DNA from: Rahnella aceris
GTDB taxonomy: Bacteria > Pseudomonadota > Gammaproteobacteria > Enterobacterales > Enterobacteriaceae
NCBI RefSeq assembly: GCF_011684115.1
Contig: NZ_JAADJV010000004.1
Coordinates: 186,001 to 250,000, forward strand
Length of the DNA stretch: 64,000 bases
Direction: 5' to 3'
Shown: positions 15,878 to 25,003 of the stretch, piece by piece
How positions within the stretch are numbered: position 1 is the first letter of the stretch
Layout of the letters: each line of letters opens with the position of its first letter
The notes under the pieces: model-generated
Databases searched by the model: none
Told to the model about the DNA's origin: nothing
What the model saw: only the letters and a program-made list of their open reading frames with translations
Made by a program: the position numbers and the translations under genes

Positions 15878-17128
15878 TCACCGGGCTTCTCCCTCTTTAA
15901 CGGGGGAGGAGAAAAACGTCTCTTTCCCGCAGGTTGCCTTATAGTCATCCGCCATTGCCATTTTCAGCAGTAAATCATGACCAATGTAATTGCTCCAGTT
16001 GAAGGTATTCTGTAAAACCACTACCGCATTTTTATGCTTCTTATCAAAACCAATATAACTGGAATAACCGCCGATATAACCGACCTGGTAAGTAATAATC
16101 TGGCCATCTTTATAATCCGTGACCCAGGCAATATTGGCCGCTTCTATTTTTCGCTGGAAATAGACTTTTTCCGTCACCTGAATGGCGTCACTGAGATCGC
16201 CTGGTTGTGAATCATCAATATGCGCCCGCAGATATTTCAGCAAGTCATCAGCATTACTGTAAAGGCTGGCCGCCGCTACCATATTATTCGAGAAATGCCA
16301 GTCGGGAACGACCTCGCCACGGCGGATAAGTTTAGGCTGATCTCCCGCATGTCCAATCGCACGATACGGATAGGCTTTTAACTGGCTGGCATAAAAACTG
16401 GTGTTATCCATTTTTAAGGCATTAAAAATAAAGGCATAAGATAATTGCTGGATATCTTCACCGGTTTTCAATTTCAGAATATAACCGAGCAGTGCATACC
16501 CTAAATTAGAATATTGCGGCACAAGCAATAATGGCTTTTTAAATGACGACAGATTATCCACAACGGCGTCGCTGTCCAGTTCATGATAGAAGTTGTCGCC
16601 GGTATATAAATACCTGAGAAAACTTTCCAACATATCTTTGGTCATTTTCTGACGGGGCAATCCCGAAGTATGCGTCGCCAGTTGCAGCAGAGTGATATTT
16701 TTAGCGTCTTCGCTCAGCGGAATATTTTTTGGCAGTAAATCTGCCAGTTTGTCATCCCACTTTAGCTGCCCTTTGTCGACCAGCCCCGCCACCACTTCTC
16801 CCGTCACACCTTTACTGACCGAACCAAGCGCAAATAGCGTTTCGCCATCAATTTTGTAGCCGTTCACCGCGTTGGTATAGCCATAACCCCAGGTTCTGGC
16901 CGCGCCGTTATTTCTGATGATCCCGACCGCCATGCCGCTGGATTTTTCTCTGTGCAGATATCGCTGCGCGACGGTATCCACCATGTCGTCAAGATTTTGG
17001 CTACAGGCAAGCTGCTTCACTTCATGAGGATTTTCCTCCACCTGCATTTCAGAAAGTGTACCGCATGACGTCAGAAGCAGAGGAAGCATGATGCTTAAAC
17101 CGGTAAATCGTCCCGTCATTCTTTTCAT
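15878..17128 (-). CDS. Serine hydrolase lipoprotein, class C beta-lactamase/AmpH-like fold
   Basis: Predicted periplasmic or outer-membrane-anchored member of the beta-lactamase/transpeptidase-like family (Pfam Beta-lactamase). The signal peptide ends in lipobox LLTSC (Cys22), with Gly at +2, which favours the outer membrane. Active-site motifs: SVSK (Ser103-Lys106) as SxxK and YSN (206-208) as YxN; the third KTG-type box is not canonical, with YIGGYSSYIG in the expected region. 416 residues. It could be a peptidoglycan DD-peptidase, an esterase or a penicillin-interactive protein; activity on beta-lactams is not implied. Convergent with olsF, ending 2 bp from it. Ribosome-binding site weak. 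Confidence 0.82.
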   Translation of the reverse strand: MKRMTGRFTGLSIMLPLLLTSCGTLSEMQVEENPHEVKQLACSQNLDDMVDTVAQRYLHREKSSGMAVGIIRNNGAARTWGYGYTNAVNGYKIDGETLFALGSVSKGVTGEVVAGLVDKGQLKWDDKLADLLPKNIPLSEDAKNITLLQLATHTSGLPRQKMTKDMLESFLRYLYTGDNFYHELDSDAVVDNLSSFKKPLLLVPQYSNLGYALLGYILKLKTGEDIQQLSYAFIFNALKMDNTSFYASQLKAYPYRAIGHAGDQPKLIRRGEVVPDWHFSNNMVAAASLYSNADDLLKYLRAHIDDSQPGDLSDAIQVTEKVYFQRKIEAANIAWVTDYKDGQIITYQVGYIGGYSSYIGFDKKHKNAVVVLQNTFNWSNYIGHDLLLKMAMADDYKATCGKETFFSSPVKEGEAR

Positions 17129-17523
17129 TTCATTGATTTATACAGCGCAATAGCACGGTAACAATTATGGGTAAACATCAGATGACCTTGTGACAGAGAA
17201 AGAGACATGCCGGATGGCGCAGTGCAGGCCGCAGACTGGGTTATTTCTTCGCGCTTTTCAATGAGAAATTGCTGTGTTCCTGATGTTCTTTTCAACAAAC
17301 CTTCCTGCCCCTTCGGGAATAATTCAAAAACCGACTCAATGAGAATGAAAAATTTCTTTAAATGCATAAAAAATCACTTTAAACATTCACATCACGAACA
17401 TTGAATTAACGTAAATTGTTGAATTAGATCAATTTAATTAATGTTGATGCAACATTTGCCGATAACCTTGATTCACATCCTGCCGCTTTCCTGAAGGCGG
17501 GACTTTTAAAATCAGGGGAAAAT
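17129..17523. other. Intergenic region upstream of the chemoreceptor gene
   Basis: About 395 bp between divergent genes. The right end holds a sigma-28 promoter (separate entry). A 72-base G+C-poor stretch at 17340-17440 precedes it. Frames open here lack ribosome-binding sites and recognisable products, so no gene is called. Confidence 0.55.
17439..17465 (+). promoter_or_regulatory. Sigma-28 (FliA) class 3 flagellar promoter
   Basis: TAATGTTG (17439-17446), an 11-bp spacer, then GCCGATAA (17458-17465). The -10 is a perfect match to the sigma-28 consensus and the -35 matches 6 of 8 (TAAAGTTT). It lies 58 bp before the chemoreceptor start codon. Confidence 0.85.
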
Positions 17524-19179
17524 ATGAACATCACACAGCGTCTTTTACTGACGTTCTCGCTGCTTTCTGCGGCCCTTATCACAATGGGCATCGTCGCGAT
17601 CATGTTGATTTCGGGTTTCCAGAACCGGTTTGAATATGTTCAGGTCAATACGATCCCTTCAATTAAGGATCTCAATAATCTTATTGATCAAAGCAATAAG
17701 CTTTCTCTCACCCTCTATAAACATCAGAGCCAGACTGATAACAGCAAAATGCCTGAAGTAGAAACCCGCATTCAGCAACAGATTACCGGGTTAAAAACGC
17801 TGACAGATTATTATCTGCAGCACGACATCTCAGATGCTGAAGATGAAAGGCTGACGCACGTGGCTTTCGACAATATTCGTAAAGTGGAGGAGGCGCTTCC
17901 CGCCTTTCTGACCTCTTCACGGGCGCATCAGGACGAGGTCACTCTGGCAATGATTGAGGGCGATGACAGCATCGGCGGGGCTATCCGTCAGCTCATCTCC
18001 GATTACCGAAAGCAGCTTACCTTAAATATCAACATTGGTGAGGAGCTGCGGGCCACCAACCACAGCATTTTCAGCACCACACTGTGGGGAATGGGCGGCA
18101 GCGTAACGATCATTATCCTGCTGTTGGGATCCCTTGCACTGGCCACCATCCGTCGGGTACGAAAAAGCCTGCTGGACATCGGGGGGATTATGGCCGTTGC
18201 CAGCGAGCGGCTTGATCTGACAGTGAGCGCCGATGACAGCCGTCATGATGAAGTGGGCAACATGGCCCGCGCGTTCAACAACCTGATGCAACGCGTATCC
18301 GGAGCGCTGCTGTCTGTGAGCGCGGCTTCCCAGTCCGTCAGCAGCGCCTCGGCACAAATCGCGGCCGGTAACGAAGATCTCTCCTCGCGCACCGAGCAGC
18401 AAGCGGCCTCTCTGGAACAAACGGCCGCCAGCATGACCGAGCTCAGTGAGACGGTTCGCCAGACGGCTGACAACACGCGTCAGGCCAGCCAGCTGGCGGG
18501 TAACATGAATGCGCTGTCGGAGAAAAGTGCATCATCACTTGAGACGATGCTGGGTACGATGGGTGATATCCGCAGCAGTTCGCGCAAAGTCACTGAGATC
18601 ATCACGCTTATCGAAGGCATCGCCTTCCAGACCAATATTCTGGCGTTAAATGCTGCCGTAGAAGCGGCACGAGCCGGTGAGCACGGTAAAGGCTTTGCTG
18701 TTGTTGCCGGTGAAGTCAGAAATCTTTCACAACGTTCGACCACTGCCGCGCGTGAGATAAAAGAACTGATCGACCTTTCCTACAGCCTGATCGAAGCCGG
18801 TGCCCATCAGGCGGGCGATGTCGGCGAGAACATGAACTCCATGGGTAATGCCATCCGTCAGGTGACTGATTTGGTCAACGAGATTGCCGCAGCGGCAACA
18901 GAACAGAGTCAGGGAATTTCTCAGGTGCATCAGGCGGTCAATCAGATGGATGACGTGACCCAGCAGAACGCCGCGCTGGTTGAAGAAGCCTCTTCAGCCT
19001 CGCGCTCGTTGCAGGATCAGGCGGATGGCCTGGCGAGACTGGTCGGCGAATTCCACCTCAGCAACGCCACGGCTCAGCATCAGTCCCTGGCAAAACCGGC
19101 GCAGGCACTTGCCGCCCTTCCACGCAAGGAAAAGCCGGGGGCACTCTCAGCCAATGAGGCCGACTGGCAAAGCTTCTGA
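17524..19179 (+). CDS. Methyl-accepting chemotaxis protein
   Basis: Transmembrane chemoreceptor signalling to CheA/CheW. Layout in 551 residues: TM1 about 7-30, a periplasmic four-helix-bundle sensor about 31-190, TM2 about 190-212, HAMP about 212-265, methylation helices and the signalling hairpin with FQTNILALNAAVEAARAGEH near residues 368-387. The C-terminus ends DWQSF, which fits the xWxxF pentapeptide used to dock CheR/CheB, so this is probably a high-abundance Tsr/Tar-type receptor. Driven by the sigma-28 promoter at 17439-17465. Residues of the Tar/Tsr amino-acid pocket were not recognised; ligand unknown. Confidence 0.95.
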   Translation: MNITQRLLLTFSLLSAALITMGIVAIMLISGFQNRFEYVQVNTIPSIKDLNNLIDQSNKLSLTLYKHQSQTDNSKMPEVETRIQQQITGLKTLTDYYLQHDISDAEDERLTHVAFDNIRKVEEALPAFLTSSRAHQDEVTLAMIEGDDSIGGAIRQLISDYRKQLTLNINIGEELRATNHSIFSTTLWGMGGSVTIIILLLGSLALATIRRVRKSLLDIGGIMAVASERLDLTVSADDSRHDEVGNMARAFNNLMQRVSGALLSVSAASQSVSSASAQIAAGNEDLSSRTEQQAASLEQTAASMTELSETVRQTADNTRQASQLAGNMNALSEKSASSLETMLGTMGDIRSSSRKVTEIITLIEGIAFQTNILALNAAVEAARAGEHGKGFAVVAGEVRNLSQRSTTAAREIKELIDLSYSLIEAGAHQAGDVGENMNSMGNAIRQVTDLVNEIAAAATEQSQGISQVHQAVNQMDDVTQQNAALVEEASSASRSLQDQADGLARLVGEFHLSNATAQHQSLAKPAQALAALPRKEKPGALSANEADWQSF

Positions 19180-19220
19180 TCAGGCTTTTACCGTCGTCTT
19201 ATTACCGGGAGAACGTCATT

Positions 19221-19529
19221 ATGGAAAATCTTCAGGAGCATACCGGCCATCTGGAAAAACACAGGGCGCTGGTAGAGAGCTTCGAACAGATGGCGGCGCT
19301 GGTGAATCAGCTTGCTACGGGAGAATACCGGTCGCTGGATTTGTACATTAATAACTGCCGCCATTTTCGCGATCGCAGTCTGGAAGTTCAGGCGGTGCTG
19401 GCAGATAAGCGTTTTGAAACATACCTGATGCGCAATGATATTACGCTGTATTACAGCATTCACAGCGTAAATATGGCCTTCGGCATGATGACCAACATGC
19501 TGGAAAATTTGAAAGGTTTTTTGTCCTGA
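19221..19529 (+). CDS. Small helical protein of unknown function downstream of the chemoreceptor
   Basis: 102 residues, no signal peptide or membrane segment, mostly predicted helical with two amphipathic helices (EKHRALVESFEQMAALVNQL near residues 12-31). GGGAGAA is seven bases before the ATG. It lies 41 bp after the chemoreceptor with no terminator between and a strong terminator after it, so it is probably part of the same sigma-28 transcript. I do not recognise the family. A role linked to chemotaxis or flagella is inferred only from position. Confidence 0.75.
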   Translation: MENLQEHTGHLEKHRALVESFEQMAALVNQLATGEYRSLDLYINNCRHFRDRSLEVQAVLADKRFETYLMRNDITLYYSIHSVNMAFGMMTNMLENLKGFLS

Positions 19530-19581
19530 GAATGTGTTACCGGGGATACGGTAACGCGGCACGGGGTATTTTTTAATCTTT

Positions 19582-19618
19582 CCCCTGAAGGATCACTTGC
19601 TCCTTCAGGGGGATTTTT
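19582..19618 (+). terminator. Rho-independent terminator after the chemoreceptor operon
   Basis: CCCCTGAAGGA (19582-19592) pairs perfectly with TCCTTCAGGGG (19601-19611), followed by GATTTTTAA. An 11-bp stem with an 8-nt loop. Confidence 0.92.
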
Positions 19619-19779
19619 AATTCACCGCGCAAACAGCACCTCATGATGACGATATGGAATAAATAGTTTTAACTGCCACGAACAGCCACTGTCTTGGAAC
19701 AATAAACTTTGTACACAAATTGTGTTCAGAGACCACAGTGGGGATAGACATCTTGCCCTATAAAGTGGAGTGCGCCTGC

Positions 19780-20259
19780 TTATGCAACCCAGCGGTTATT
19801 CCACGAATCTTTAAATATAATATTGCCCTCGCAACACTTCCACGTAATAACTTCATAGCGCATTTGGATTGTTTCAAAATGCGTTCCCGTCTGACCGCCT
19901 TGATATAGGTTCGGCGTAATAGAAGTTATTTTTACATTTTCCAGTATTATATTAAAATACTCGGATTCGATGCCTGCATCTAAAATCTGGTACATCTTAA
20001 ATGTTGCGGATTTCATGGTAAGCCCCTGGCTCAGTCCTTTGTATAAAAGCGGTGTAACCTTATCAAATTACTTTTGAAATGATAAAGGTGAATGTACCCG
20101 TGTTCCCGTTAGTCGTCCCGTATTTGAGTCGGTTGGGATCTGTACATTATGAGTCAACGACTTTAATTCTATGGCTCCTACTCGACCAGAAACTAAAGAT
20201 CCACCTATAACGGGTGATCCATTTTCATCAGTTAACCATAAATATGCTGGATTTGACAT
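19780..20259 (-). pseudogene. hcp: hcp, type VI secretion tube protein, interrupted by one in-frame stop
   Basis: Hcp hexamers build the inner tube of the type VI secretion system and carry effectors. The N-terminal 63 codons (MSNPAYLWLTDENG ... GTRVH) and the C-terminal part (MKSATFKMYQILDAG ... ENVKITSITP ... FKDSWNN) are in the same reading frame and together give a normal length of about 160 codons. Codon 64 is TAA (20070-20068) between SFQK and FDKVTPLLY, where the family normally has Glu (GAA), so a single G-to-T change explains the break. No frameshift was seen. No other T6SS structural gene is in the window. It follows the putative effector and immunity genes on the same strand. Confidence 0.88.
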
Positions 20260-20288
20260 TTTACATCCTTATAATTTAAGCGACTGTA

Positions 20289-20465
20289 TTAATCACATGG
20301 AAATTTTTTGTCTAAAAATTTTGCCACAAGATAAATACAAGCATTGAGAGTAAAAATAGAAATCAACCTCATTGTCCATGTGTCAAAATGGAAAATGAAA
20401 TAGAAAGACAGCCAAACAGCTATCGAACCGGCAAACGCGCCTAGTGAGCCTTTAATTAACCCCAT
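20289..20465 (-). CDS. Small two-helix membrane protein, candidate immunity protein
   Basis: 58 residues from the ATG at 20465; an in-frame GTG at 20474 would add three residues. Two hydrophobic helices span roughly residues 10-28 and 33-50, separated by FDTWTMR, with a basic C-terminus (KFLDKKF). The start overlaps the end of the putative effector gene by 14 bp, implying translational coupling, and hcp follows 30 bp after. Such small membrane proteins commonly protect against membrane-targeting T6SS effectors; the neutralised toxin would be the upstream gene product. No family recognised. Confidence 0.6.
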   Translation of the reverse strand: MGLIKGSLGAFAGSIAVWLSFYFIFHFDTWTMRLISIFTLNACIYLVAKFLDKKFPCD

Positions 20466-21111
20466 GAGATCCACTCAATTTTGATTCAACACGTTCCAGT
20501 ATGTTATCAAACGCTAGCATTCCCTGTTGTCGTCTTACGATCAGAGCATCCACAAAGGGCTTGAGTGCCGGTTCAAACATAAAGTAGAGTAAGTCATAAT
20601 CTTTTTTTCGCAACTCGCCATATATTTCAGGTTCGTCTATGCTGAGAGCTTCTGATGTTCTGATACAGCGTTCTTTCATTCCACCTATCAGCAATAAATT
20701 ACCAACAAGACCACCCCGCACTGTGACTGCCAATCCAGCACGCTGAGCAATCGCCGTGGCTATTTTTGCTGAAATTACAGAGTTAGTTGCAGTGCGACCT
20801 ATTATTGAAAATAAAGACCGGCTGTATATTTTGTTTTGTTTGCTTTCTGAAACGTATTTATCAAACTTTTCGAAAACCGTCTTTATCGCGTCTAGAATCC
20901 GATCATAATTGAGGATTCCATTTTTGATTGCATGGATGATTCTAATGGTTTGTGTTTCGTGGGCGTAATGTGAATCAGTGTCAAATACACCATAAGCCAT
21001 ATATCCAAGATCGACGGGTACGGAGAGCGCACCGTGAACAAACCCTAATACTGAGTCAGGTGAAATAATGATATCGGCAATGCGTGTGGCGATTTCCTCA
21101 TAATTGCTCAT
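20452..21111 (-). CDS. Putative T6SS-associated effector, possibly pore-forming (Ssp6-like in layout)
   Basis: 219 residues. Start chosen at 21111 because AAGGA is seven bases upstream; the frame stays open to 21228. No signal peptide. A long hydrophobic stretch runs about residues 101-144 (VISAKIATAIAQRAGLAV and GGLVGNLLLIGG), flanked by charged helices, which would suit insertion into a membrane. The order effector, small membrane protein, hcp resembles, from memory, the Ssp6/Sip6 arrangement of Serratia, whose effector is a pore former of similar size; homology has not been tested. Codon use is AT-rich compared with flanking genes, suggesting acquisition by transfer. Confidence 0.5.
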   Translation of the reverse strand: MSNYEEIATRIADIIISPDSVLGFVHGALSVPVDLGYMAYGVFDTDSHYAHETQTIRIIHAIKNGILNYDRILDAIKTVFEKFDKYVSESKQNKIYSRSLFSIIGRTATNSVISAKIATAIAQRAGLAVTVRGGLVGNLLLIGGMKERCIRTSEALSIDEPEIYGELRKKDYDLLYFMFEPALKPFVDALIVRRQQGMLAFDNILERVESKLSGSHGVN

Positions 21112-21550
21112 GCTAATTCCTTTTATTAGCCAGTTCCCAGCGTGTGAGTATACTCCCCCTTCGGCAGTGGATATATTAAAAGAGGCTTCGTCTTTATACA
21201 TGCCGGCCCTCCCCGCTTCATGATGCACTGTGATTTCCCCAGCGGCCTTGCTCGCCGGTGAGATTCGGGTTTACGGGCAGGCTGCGTAATAGAGTTTTTC
21301 CGAATTGGGCTTTATACCCAGACTGCCCAACTTCCTCATGCCACCAGCGTGAACCGTTCGCTAAACACTACATATGCTATGCCGCCCATCTGCGACTGCT
21401 ACCATATGTAGTGTTTTTCTGCTTTTGAGGGGGGAGATTGTCCTGTTTGACATCAAAATTAGATTTTTTGTAGAGGTGCTCTAGATCACGAACTTTAATG
21501 TCTCAAATTCAGGTTAGATCACAAACTATTTATTCAGATCACCGTCTGTA
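21112..21550. other. Intergenic region between T6SS-associated island and yhiN
   Basis: About 440 bp with mixed composition. It includes an open 39-codon extension of the effector frame (21112-21228) without a good ribosome site, a TTGGGC/GCCCAA inverted repeat at 21305-21330 and a stronger inverted repeat at 21363-21416. It could contain remnants of an upstream effector or vgrG-type gene, but no residue pattern was convincing. Confidence 0.5.
21363..21416. repeat. Perfect 14-bp inverted repeat with 26-nt loop
   Basis: AAACACTACATATG (21363-21376) is exactly inverted as CATATGTAGTGTTT (21403-21416), followed on the plus strand by TTCTGCTTTT. It could act as a terminator for a plus-strand transcript or be an end of a lost mobile unit at the island border. 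Confidence 0.75.
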
Positions 21551-22750
21551 TTATTCCAGAACAGCCACCAGATCCTGCGCACATGCCCACGCCGAGCTCC
21601 ATGCCCACTGGAAATTGTATCCGCCCAGCCAGCCGGTCACATCCACCACTTCGCCGATAAAATACAGGCCGGGGACTTTCGCTGCCGCCATCGTTTTTGA
21701 AGATAATTCTTTGGTATCGACGCCGCCGAGTGTGACTTCCGCCGTGCGGTAACCTTCGGTGCCGTTCGGCTGTACCTGCCAGTTTTGCAGTTGCTCAACC
21801 AGTTCGGCCTGCTGCGGCACGTTCAGCTGTTTCAGCGTCACGTCCGGCAATTGCCCCAGCGTTTGCAGACATTCGACCAGACGCTTCGGCAGTTGCATTG
21901 CCAGCGTGTTTTTCAGACTCTGATTTGGGTGTTCCTGACGCTGTGCATTCAGAAACGCCGCCAGATCGACATCAGGAAGTAAGTTAACGCTCACAAACTC
22001 GCCAGGCTGCCAGTAACTGGAAAGCTGTAAAACGGCCGGGCCGGACATGCCACGATGGGTAAAAAGAATGCTTTCACGGAAGACAGTGCCGTCTTCAGCA
22101 GTGAGCACCGCCGGGACTGACACCCCGGAAAGCGTCTGCAAGTGATCGAGCAGCGGCTTGTGCAGGGTAAATGGCACCAGACCGGCGCGGGTCGGCAGTA
22201 CTTTCAGGCCAAACTGTTCCGCCAGACGGTAACCGAAGGGTGTCGCGCCCAGCCCTGGCATGGAAAGCCCGCCGCTGGCAATAACAAGTGAGTGAGTGCT
22301 TACAGTTGAGCCATTCACTTTGATAACAAAGCCATTTTCGGTTTTCTGCACGTCGGAAATCTCGCTGCGCAAGCGCACATCGACATTGCCCTGCTCGCAT
22401 TCTTTATCGAGCATGGTGACGATTTGCTGCGCCGAGTCGTCGCAGAATAGCTGCCCGAGCGTTTTCTCGTGCCAGGCGATGCCGTAACGGTTGACCATAT
22501 CGATGAAATCCCACTGGGTGTAACGCGCCAGCGCGGATTTACAGAAATGCGGGTTTTCGGAAAGATAGGCAGCGGGTTCGGCATAAAGGTTGGTGAAATT
22601 GCAGCGTCCGCCGCCTGACATCAGAATTTTTCGCCCGGTTTTTTTGCCGTTATCCAGCAGCAGAACACGGCAGCCACCCTGTCCGGCCTGTGCTGCGCAG
22701 AACATGCCTGCCGCACCTGCACCAATGACTACCACATCAACCTGTTCCAC
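21551..22750 (-). CDS. yhiN: YhiN family FAD/NAD(P)-dependent flavoprotein (HI0933-like)
   Basis: 399-residue predicted flavoprotein of the HI0933/YhiN family; its substrate is unknown. The N-terminus VVVIGAGAAGMFCA is the FAD-binding GxGxxG motif, followed by GKKTGRKILMSGGGRCNFTN, the family signature. The C-terminus (YFIGEVVDVTGWLGGYNFQW) is the closing FAD-contacting motif. Located next to pitA and divergent from it, as in E. coli. Confidence 0.93.
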   Translation of the reverse strand: MEQVDVVVIGAGAAGMFCAAQAGQGGCRVLLLDNGKKTGRKILMSGGGRCNFTNLYAEPAAYLSENPHFCKSALARYTQWDFIDMVNRYGIAWHEKTLGQLFCDDSAQQIVTMLDKECEQGNVDVRLRSEISDVQKTENGFVIKVNGSTVSTHSLVIASGGLSMPGLGATPFGYRLAEQFGLKVLPTRAGLVPFTLHKPLLDHLQTLSGVSVPAVLTAEDGTVFRESILFTHRGMSGPAVLQLSSYWQPGEFVSVNLLPDVDLAAFLNAQRQEHPNQSLKNTLAMQLPKRLVECLQTLGQLPDVTLKQLNVPQQAELVEQLQNWQVQPNGTEGYRTAEVTLGGVDTKELSSKTMAAAKVPGLYFIGEVVDVTGWLGGYNFQWAWSSAWACAQDLVAVLE

Positions 22751-23061
22751 TTTTGGCCTCTCTTTTCCGGAAATTCAACTACGTTTTAGATAAGGTTTGC
22801 CCTGTTAACCGGGGCTTTGAGTCGCGGATTGTAAGGGACGGAGGGCTGTTAAACCAGCCAGACAGACTGCTTGCCGGACGTCGTAAGTAAATGTTTCTGC
22901 GTTCAAAGGAGGAATAACATATTGATAGATAAATACTTAATTGAAATAAAGCCAAACATTGAACTGTTTTTAGTCAAAAAAATGTCATATTTTCCTTTTC
23001 CCGTCCCCCTGTTCTCGCAGATAATGCGCGGCGTTCATGACCACTAACTGGCGTAACAATT
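22751..23061. other. Divergent yhiN-pitA intergenic region
   Basis: 311 bp containing promoters for both genes. The 22915-23000 part is AT-rich. No regulator site could be assigned with confidence, and the pitA Shine-Dalgarno sequence is weak (GGCGTAACAATT before the ATG). Confidence 0.5.
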
Positions 23062-24567
23062 ATGCTGCATCTATTTGCCGGATTGGATATTCATACCGGT
23101 TCGTTATTGATTCTCGCGTTACTGTTTGTTCTGTTCTATGAAGCCATTAACGGTTTTCATGATACGGCCAACGCAGTGGCAACCGTCATCTATACCCGGG
23201 CAATGCGTTCGCAATTAGCGGTCGTGATGGCAGGGGTATTTAACTTCTTTGGCGTCCTGCTCGGTGGTTTGAGTGTGGCCTATGCCATCGTTCATTTACT
23301 GCCAACCGATTTGCTGCTCAATGTGGGTTCTGCTCATGGCCTTGCCATGGTGTTCTCTATGTTACTGGCGGCGATCATCTGGAACCTCGGTACCTGGTAT
23401 TTCGGCCTGCCGGCGTCCAGCTCCCACACCCTTATCGGCGCCATCATTGGCGTAGGGCTGACCAATGCATTAATGACTCACACTTCCGTGGTCGATGCGT
23501 TAAACATCCCTAAAATGATTGGTATTTTTGCTTCGCTGATTATCTCTCCGCTGGTCGGGATGATTATCGCCGGTACCATGATTTTCCTGCTGCGCCGTTA
23601 CTGGAGTGGCAATAAGAAACATGCCCGTATCCACCTGACACCGGCGGAACGTGAGAAGAAAGACGGCAAGAAAAAACCGCCATTCTGGACACGTACAGGT
23701 CTGATTCTGTCGGCTATCGGCGTGAGTTTCTCTCACGGCGCTAACGATGGTCAGAAGGGTATCGGTCTGATCATGCTGGTGCTGATTGGCGTGGCGCCAG
23801 CCGGTTTTGTGGTGAATATGAACGCGACCGGTTACGACATTACCCGTACCCGCGACGCCGTGACACACCTCGGCCAGTATTATCAGCAACATGTTGATGC
23901 CGTGCCGCACGTGGTTGCACAGACGCCAATAGTGCCGGCACCGGACGTCAATATCGCACCGACCGATGAGCCTAAAGTGTTCCACTGCGACAGCAGCCAC
24001 GCACTTGACGCTATCGGCCGCGCGCAAACCCTGCTGACCAATCTTCAGTCTTACAGCGACCTGGCACCGGAAGAACGCAGCCATATGCGTCGCCTGCTGA
24101 TGTGTGTTTCTGATACTGCGGATAAAGTGGCCAAGCTGCCGGAAACCTCTCCTGCAGACAAACGCTTCCTCGGCGAGCTGAAAACAGACATTCTGCAAAC
24201 CGTTGAATACGCGCCTATCTGGATCATTATCGCTGTGGCACTGGCACTGGCGCTGGGTACGATGATTGGCTGGAAACGTGTCGCAACCACTATCGGTGAG
24301 AAGATTGGTAAGAAAGGCATGACTTACGCACAGGGTCTGTCTGCACAGCTCACGGCGGCGGTCTCCATCGGCGTAGCCAGCTATACCGGCATGCCGGTAT
24401 CCACCACGCACGTGCTGTCTTCTGCGGTCGCAGGAACCATGATTGTCGATGGTGGCGGTGTGCAGTCGAAAACCGTGAAAAACATCGCGATGGCGTGGGT
24501 CTTAACCCTGCCTGTGTCGATTGTGCTCTCCGGTGTCCTGTACTGGATTGCACTGAAGCTGATCTGA
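23062..24567 (+). CDS. pitA: Low-affinity inorganic phosphate transporter PitA
   Basis: Inner-membrane symporter that takes up metal-phosphate complexes with protons. The 501-residue sequence agrees with E. coli PitA throughout: [19 protein letters not shown] in the first repeat and [12 protein letters not shown] in the second are the paired phosphate-binding signatures of the PiT family. About ten transmembrane segments, with a hydrophilic central loop (residues about 190-220 and 280-370) that is the most divergent part. Monocistronic, closed by a strong terminator. Confidence 0.97.
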   Translation: MLHLFAGLDIHTGSLLILALLFVLFYEAINGFHDTANAVATVIYTRAMRSQLAVVMAGVFNFFGVLLGGLSVAYAIVHLLPTDLLLNVGSAHGLAMVFSMLLAAIIWNLGTWYFGLPASSSHTLIGAIIGVGLTNALMTHTSVVDALNIPKMIGIFASLIISPLVGMIIAGTMIFLLRRYWSGNKKHARIHLTPAEREKKDGKKKPPFWTRTGLILSAIGVSFSHGANDGQKGIGLIMLVLIGVAPAGFVVNMNATGYDITRTRDAVTHLGQYYQQHVDAVPHVVAQTPIVPAPDVNIAPTDEPKVFHCDSSHALDAIGRAQTLLTNLQSYSDLAPEERSHMRRLLMCVSDTADKVAKLPETSPADKRFLGELKTDILQTVEYAPIWIIIAVALALALGTMIGWKRVATTIGEKIGKKGMTYAQGLSAQLTAAVSIGVASYTGMPVSTTHVLSSAVAGTMIVDGGGVQSKTVKNIAMAWVLTLPVSIVLSGVLYWIALKLI

Positions 24568-24591
24568 TGATTGTCTGACCGGCATGAAATA

Positions 24592-24627
24592 AAAAGGCGA
24601 CCTTGCTCAGCAGGTCGCCTTTTTTGT
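24592..24627. terminator. Rho-independent terminator, pitA/uspB
   Basis: AAAAGGCGACCT (24592-24603) pairs perfectly with AGGTCGCCTTTT (24612-24623), then TTGTTT. It lies between convergent pitA and uspB and carries A and T tracts on both sides. Confidence 0.93.
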
Positions 24628-24667
24628 TTCCTTTTTCACGCATCCTCCCTCGCGTTTCTTTCCGTTT

Positions 24668-25003
24668 CTAATACCAAATCAGCATGGCTAACATACTGAT
24701 TAATATTAAACCGACCAATGCTGTTGTCAGGATAAACTGACCGCGAACCCGTTCACAACGGCGGATAAACTCAGGATCGTGATGTTCAACGTAGCGCTGA
24801 GCATAAATATAGCGTACCAACCTTATTTGCTTGCTGGGCTGACCGTGAGACGTAAAAAACCCTCCTCCATCAACGTACTGATACAGCAGCGGATCACACC
24901 CTCGCAGAACCACCAGCAATGCGCGCAAAGAAGAGTAATAGCGCAGCATATTCACTACACACACAAAACATAAAGCCCAAAACAGCGCAACGGGACTGAT
25001 CAT
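24668..25003 (-). CDS. uspB: Universal stress protein B (membrane)
   Basis: 111-residue inner-membrane protein needed for ethanol resistance in stationary phase in E. coli, where it is sigma-S dependent. The sequence matches E. coli UspB as I recall it: [35 protein letters not shown] and [14 protein letters not shown]. One transmembrane helix at each end (about residues 3-20 and 90-110). Divergent from uspA, as in E. coli. Confidence 0.96.
   Translation of the reverse strand: MISPVALFWALCFVCVVNMLRYYSSLRALLVVLRGCDPLLYQYVDGGGFFTSHGQPSKQIRLVRYIYAQRYVEHHDPEFIRRCERVRGQFILTTALVGLILISMLAMLIWY

Noticed and set aside
17125..17404. Short frames on both strands between the lipoprotein and chemoreceptor genes
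   Set aside because: No ribosome site or conserved motif; composition matches a promoter region.
18022..18420. Large minus-strand frames opposite the chemoreceptor gene (132 and 77 codons)
   Set aside because: Antisense shadow of a strongly coding region with no Shine-Dalgarno sequence.
21112..21228. In-frame extension of the putative T6SS effector to 21228
   Set aside because: A better ribosome site is found at the ATG 21111, and the 39 extra codons look unlike the rest; a remnant of another gene is possible but unsupported.
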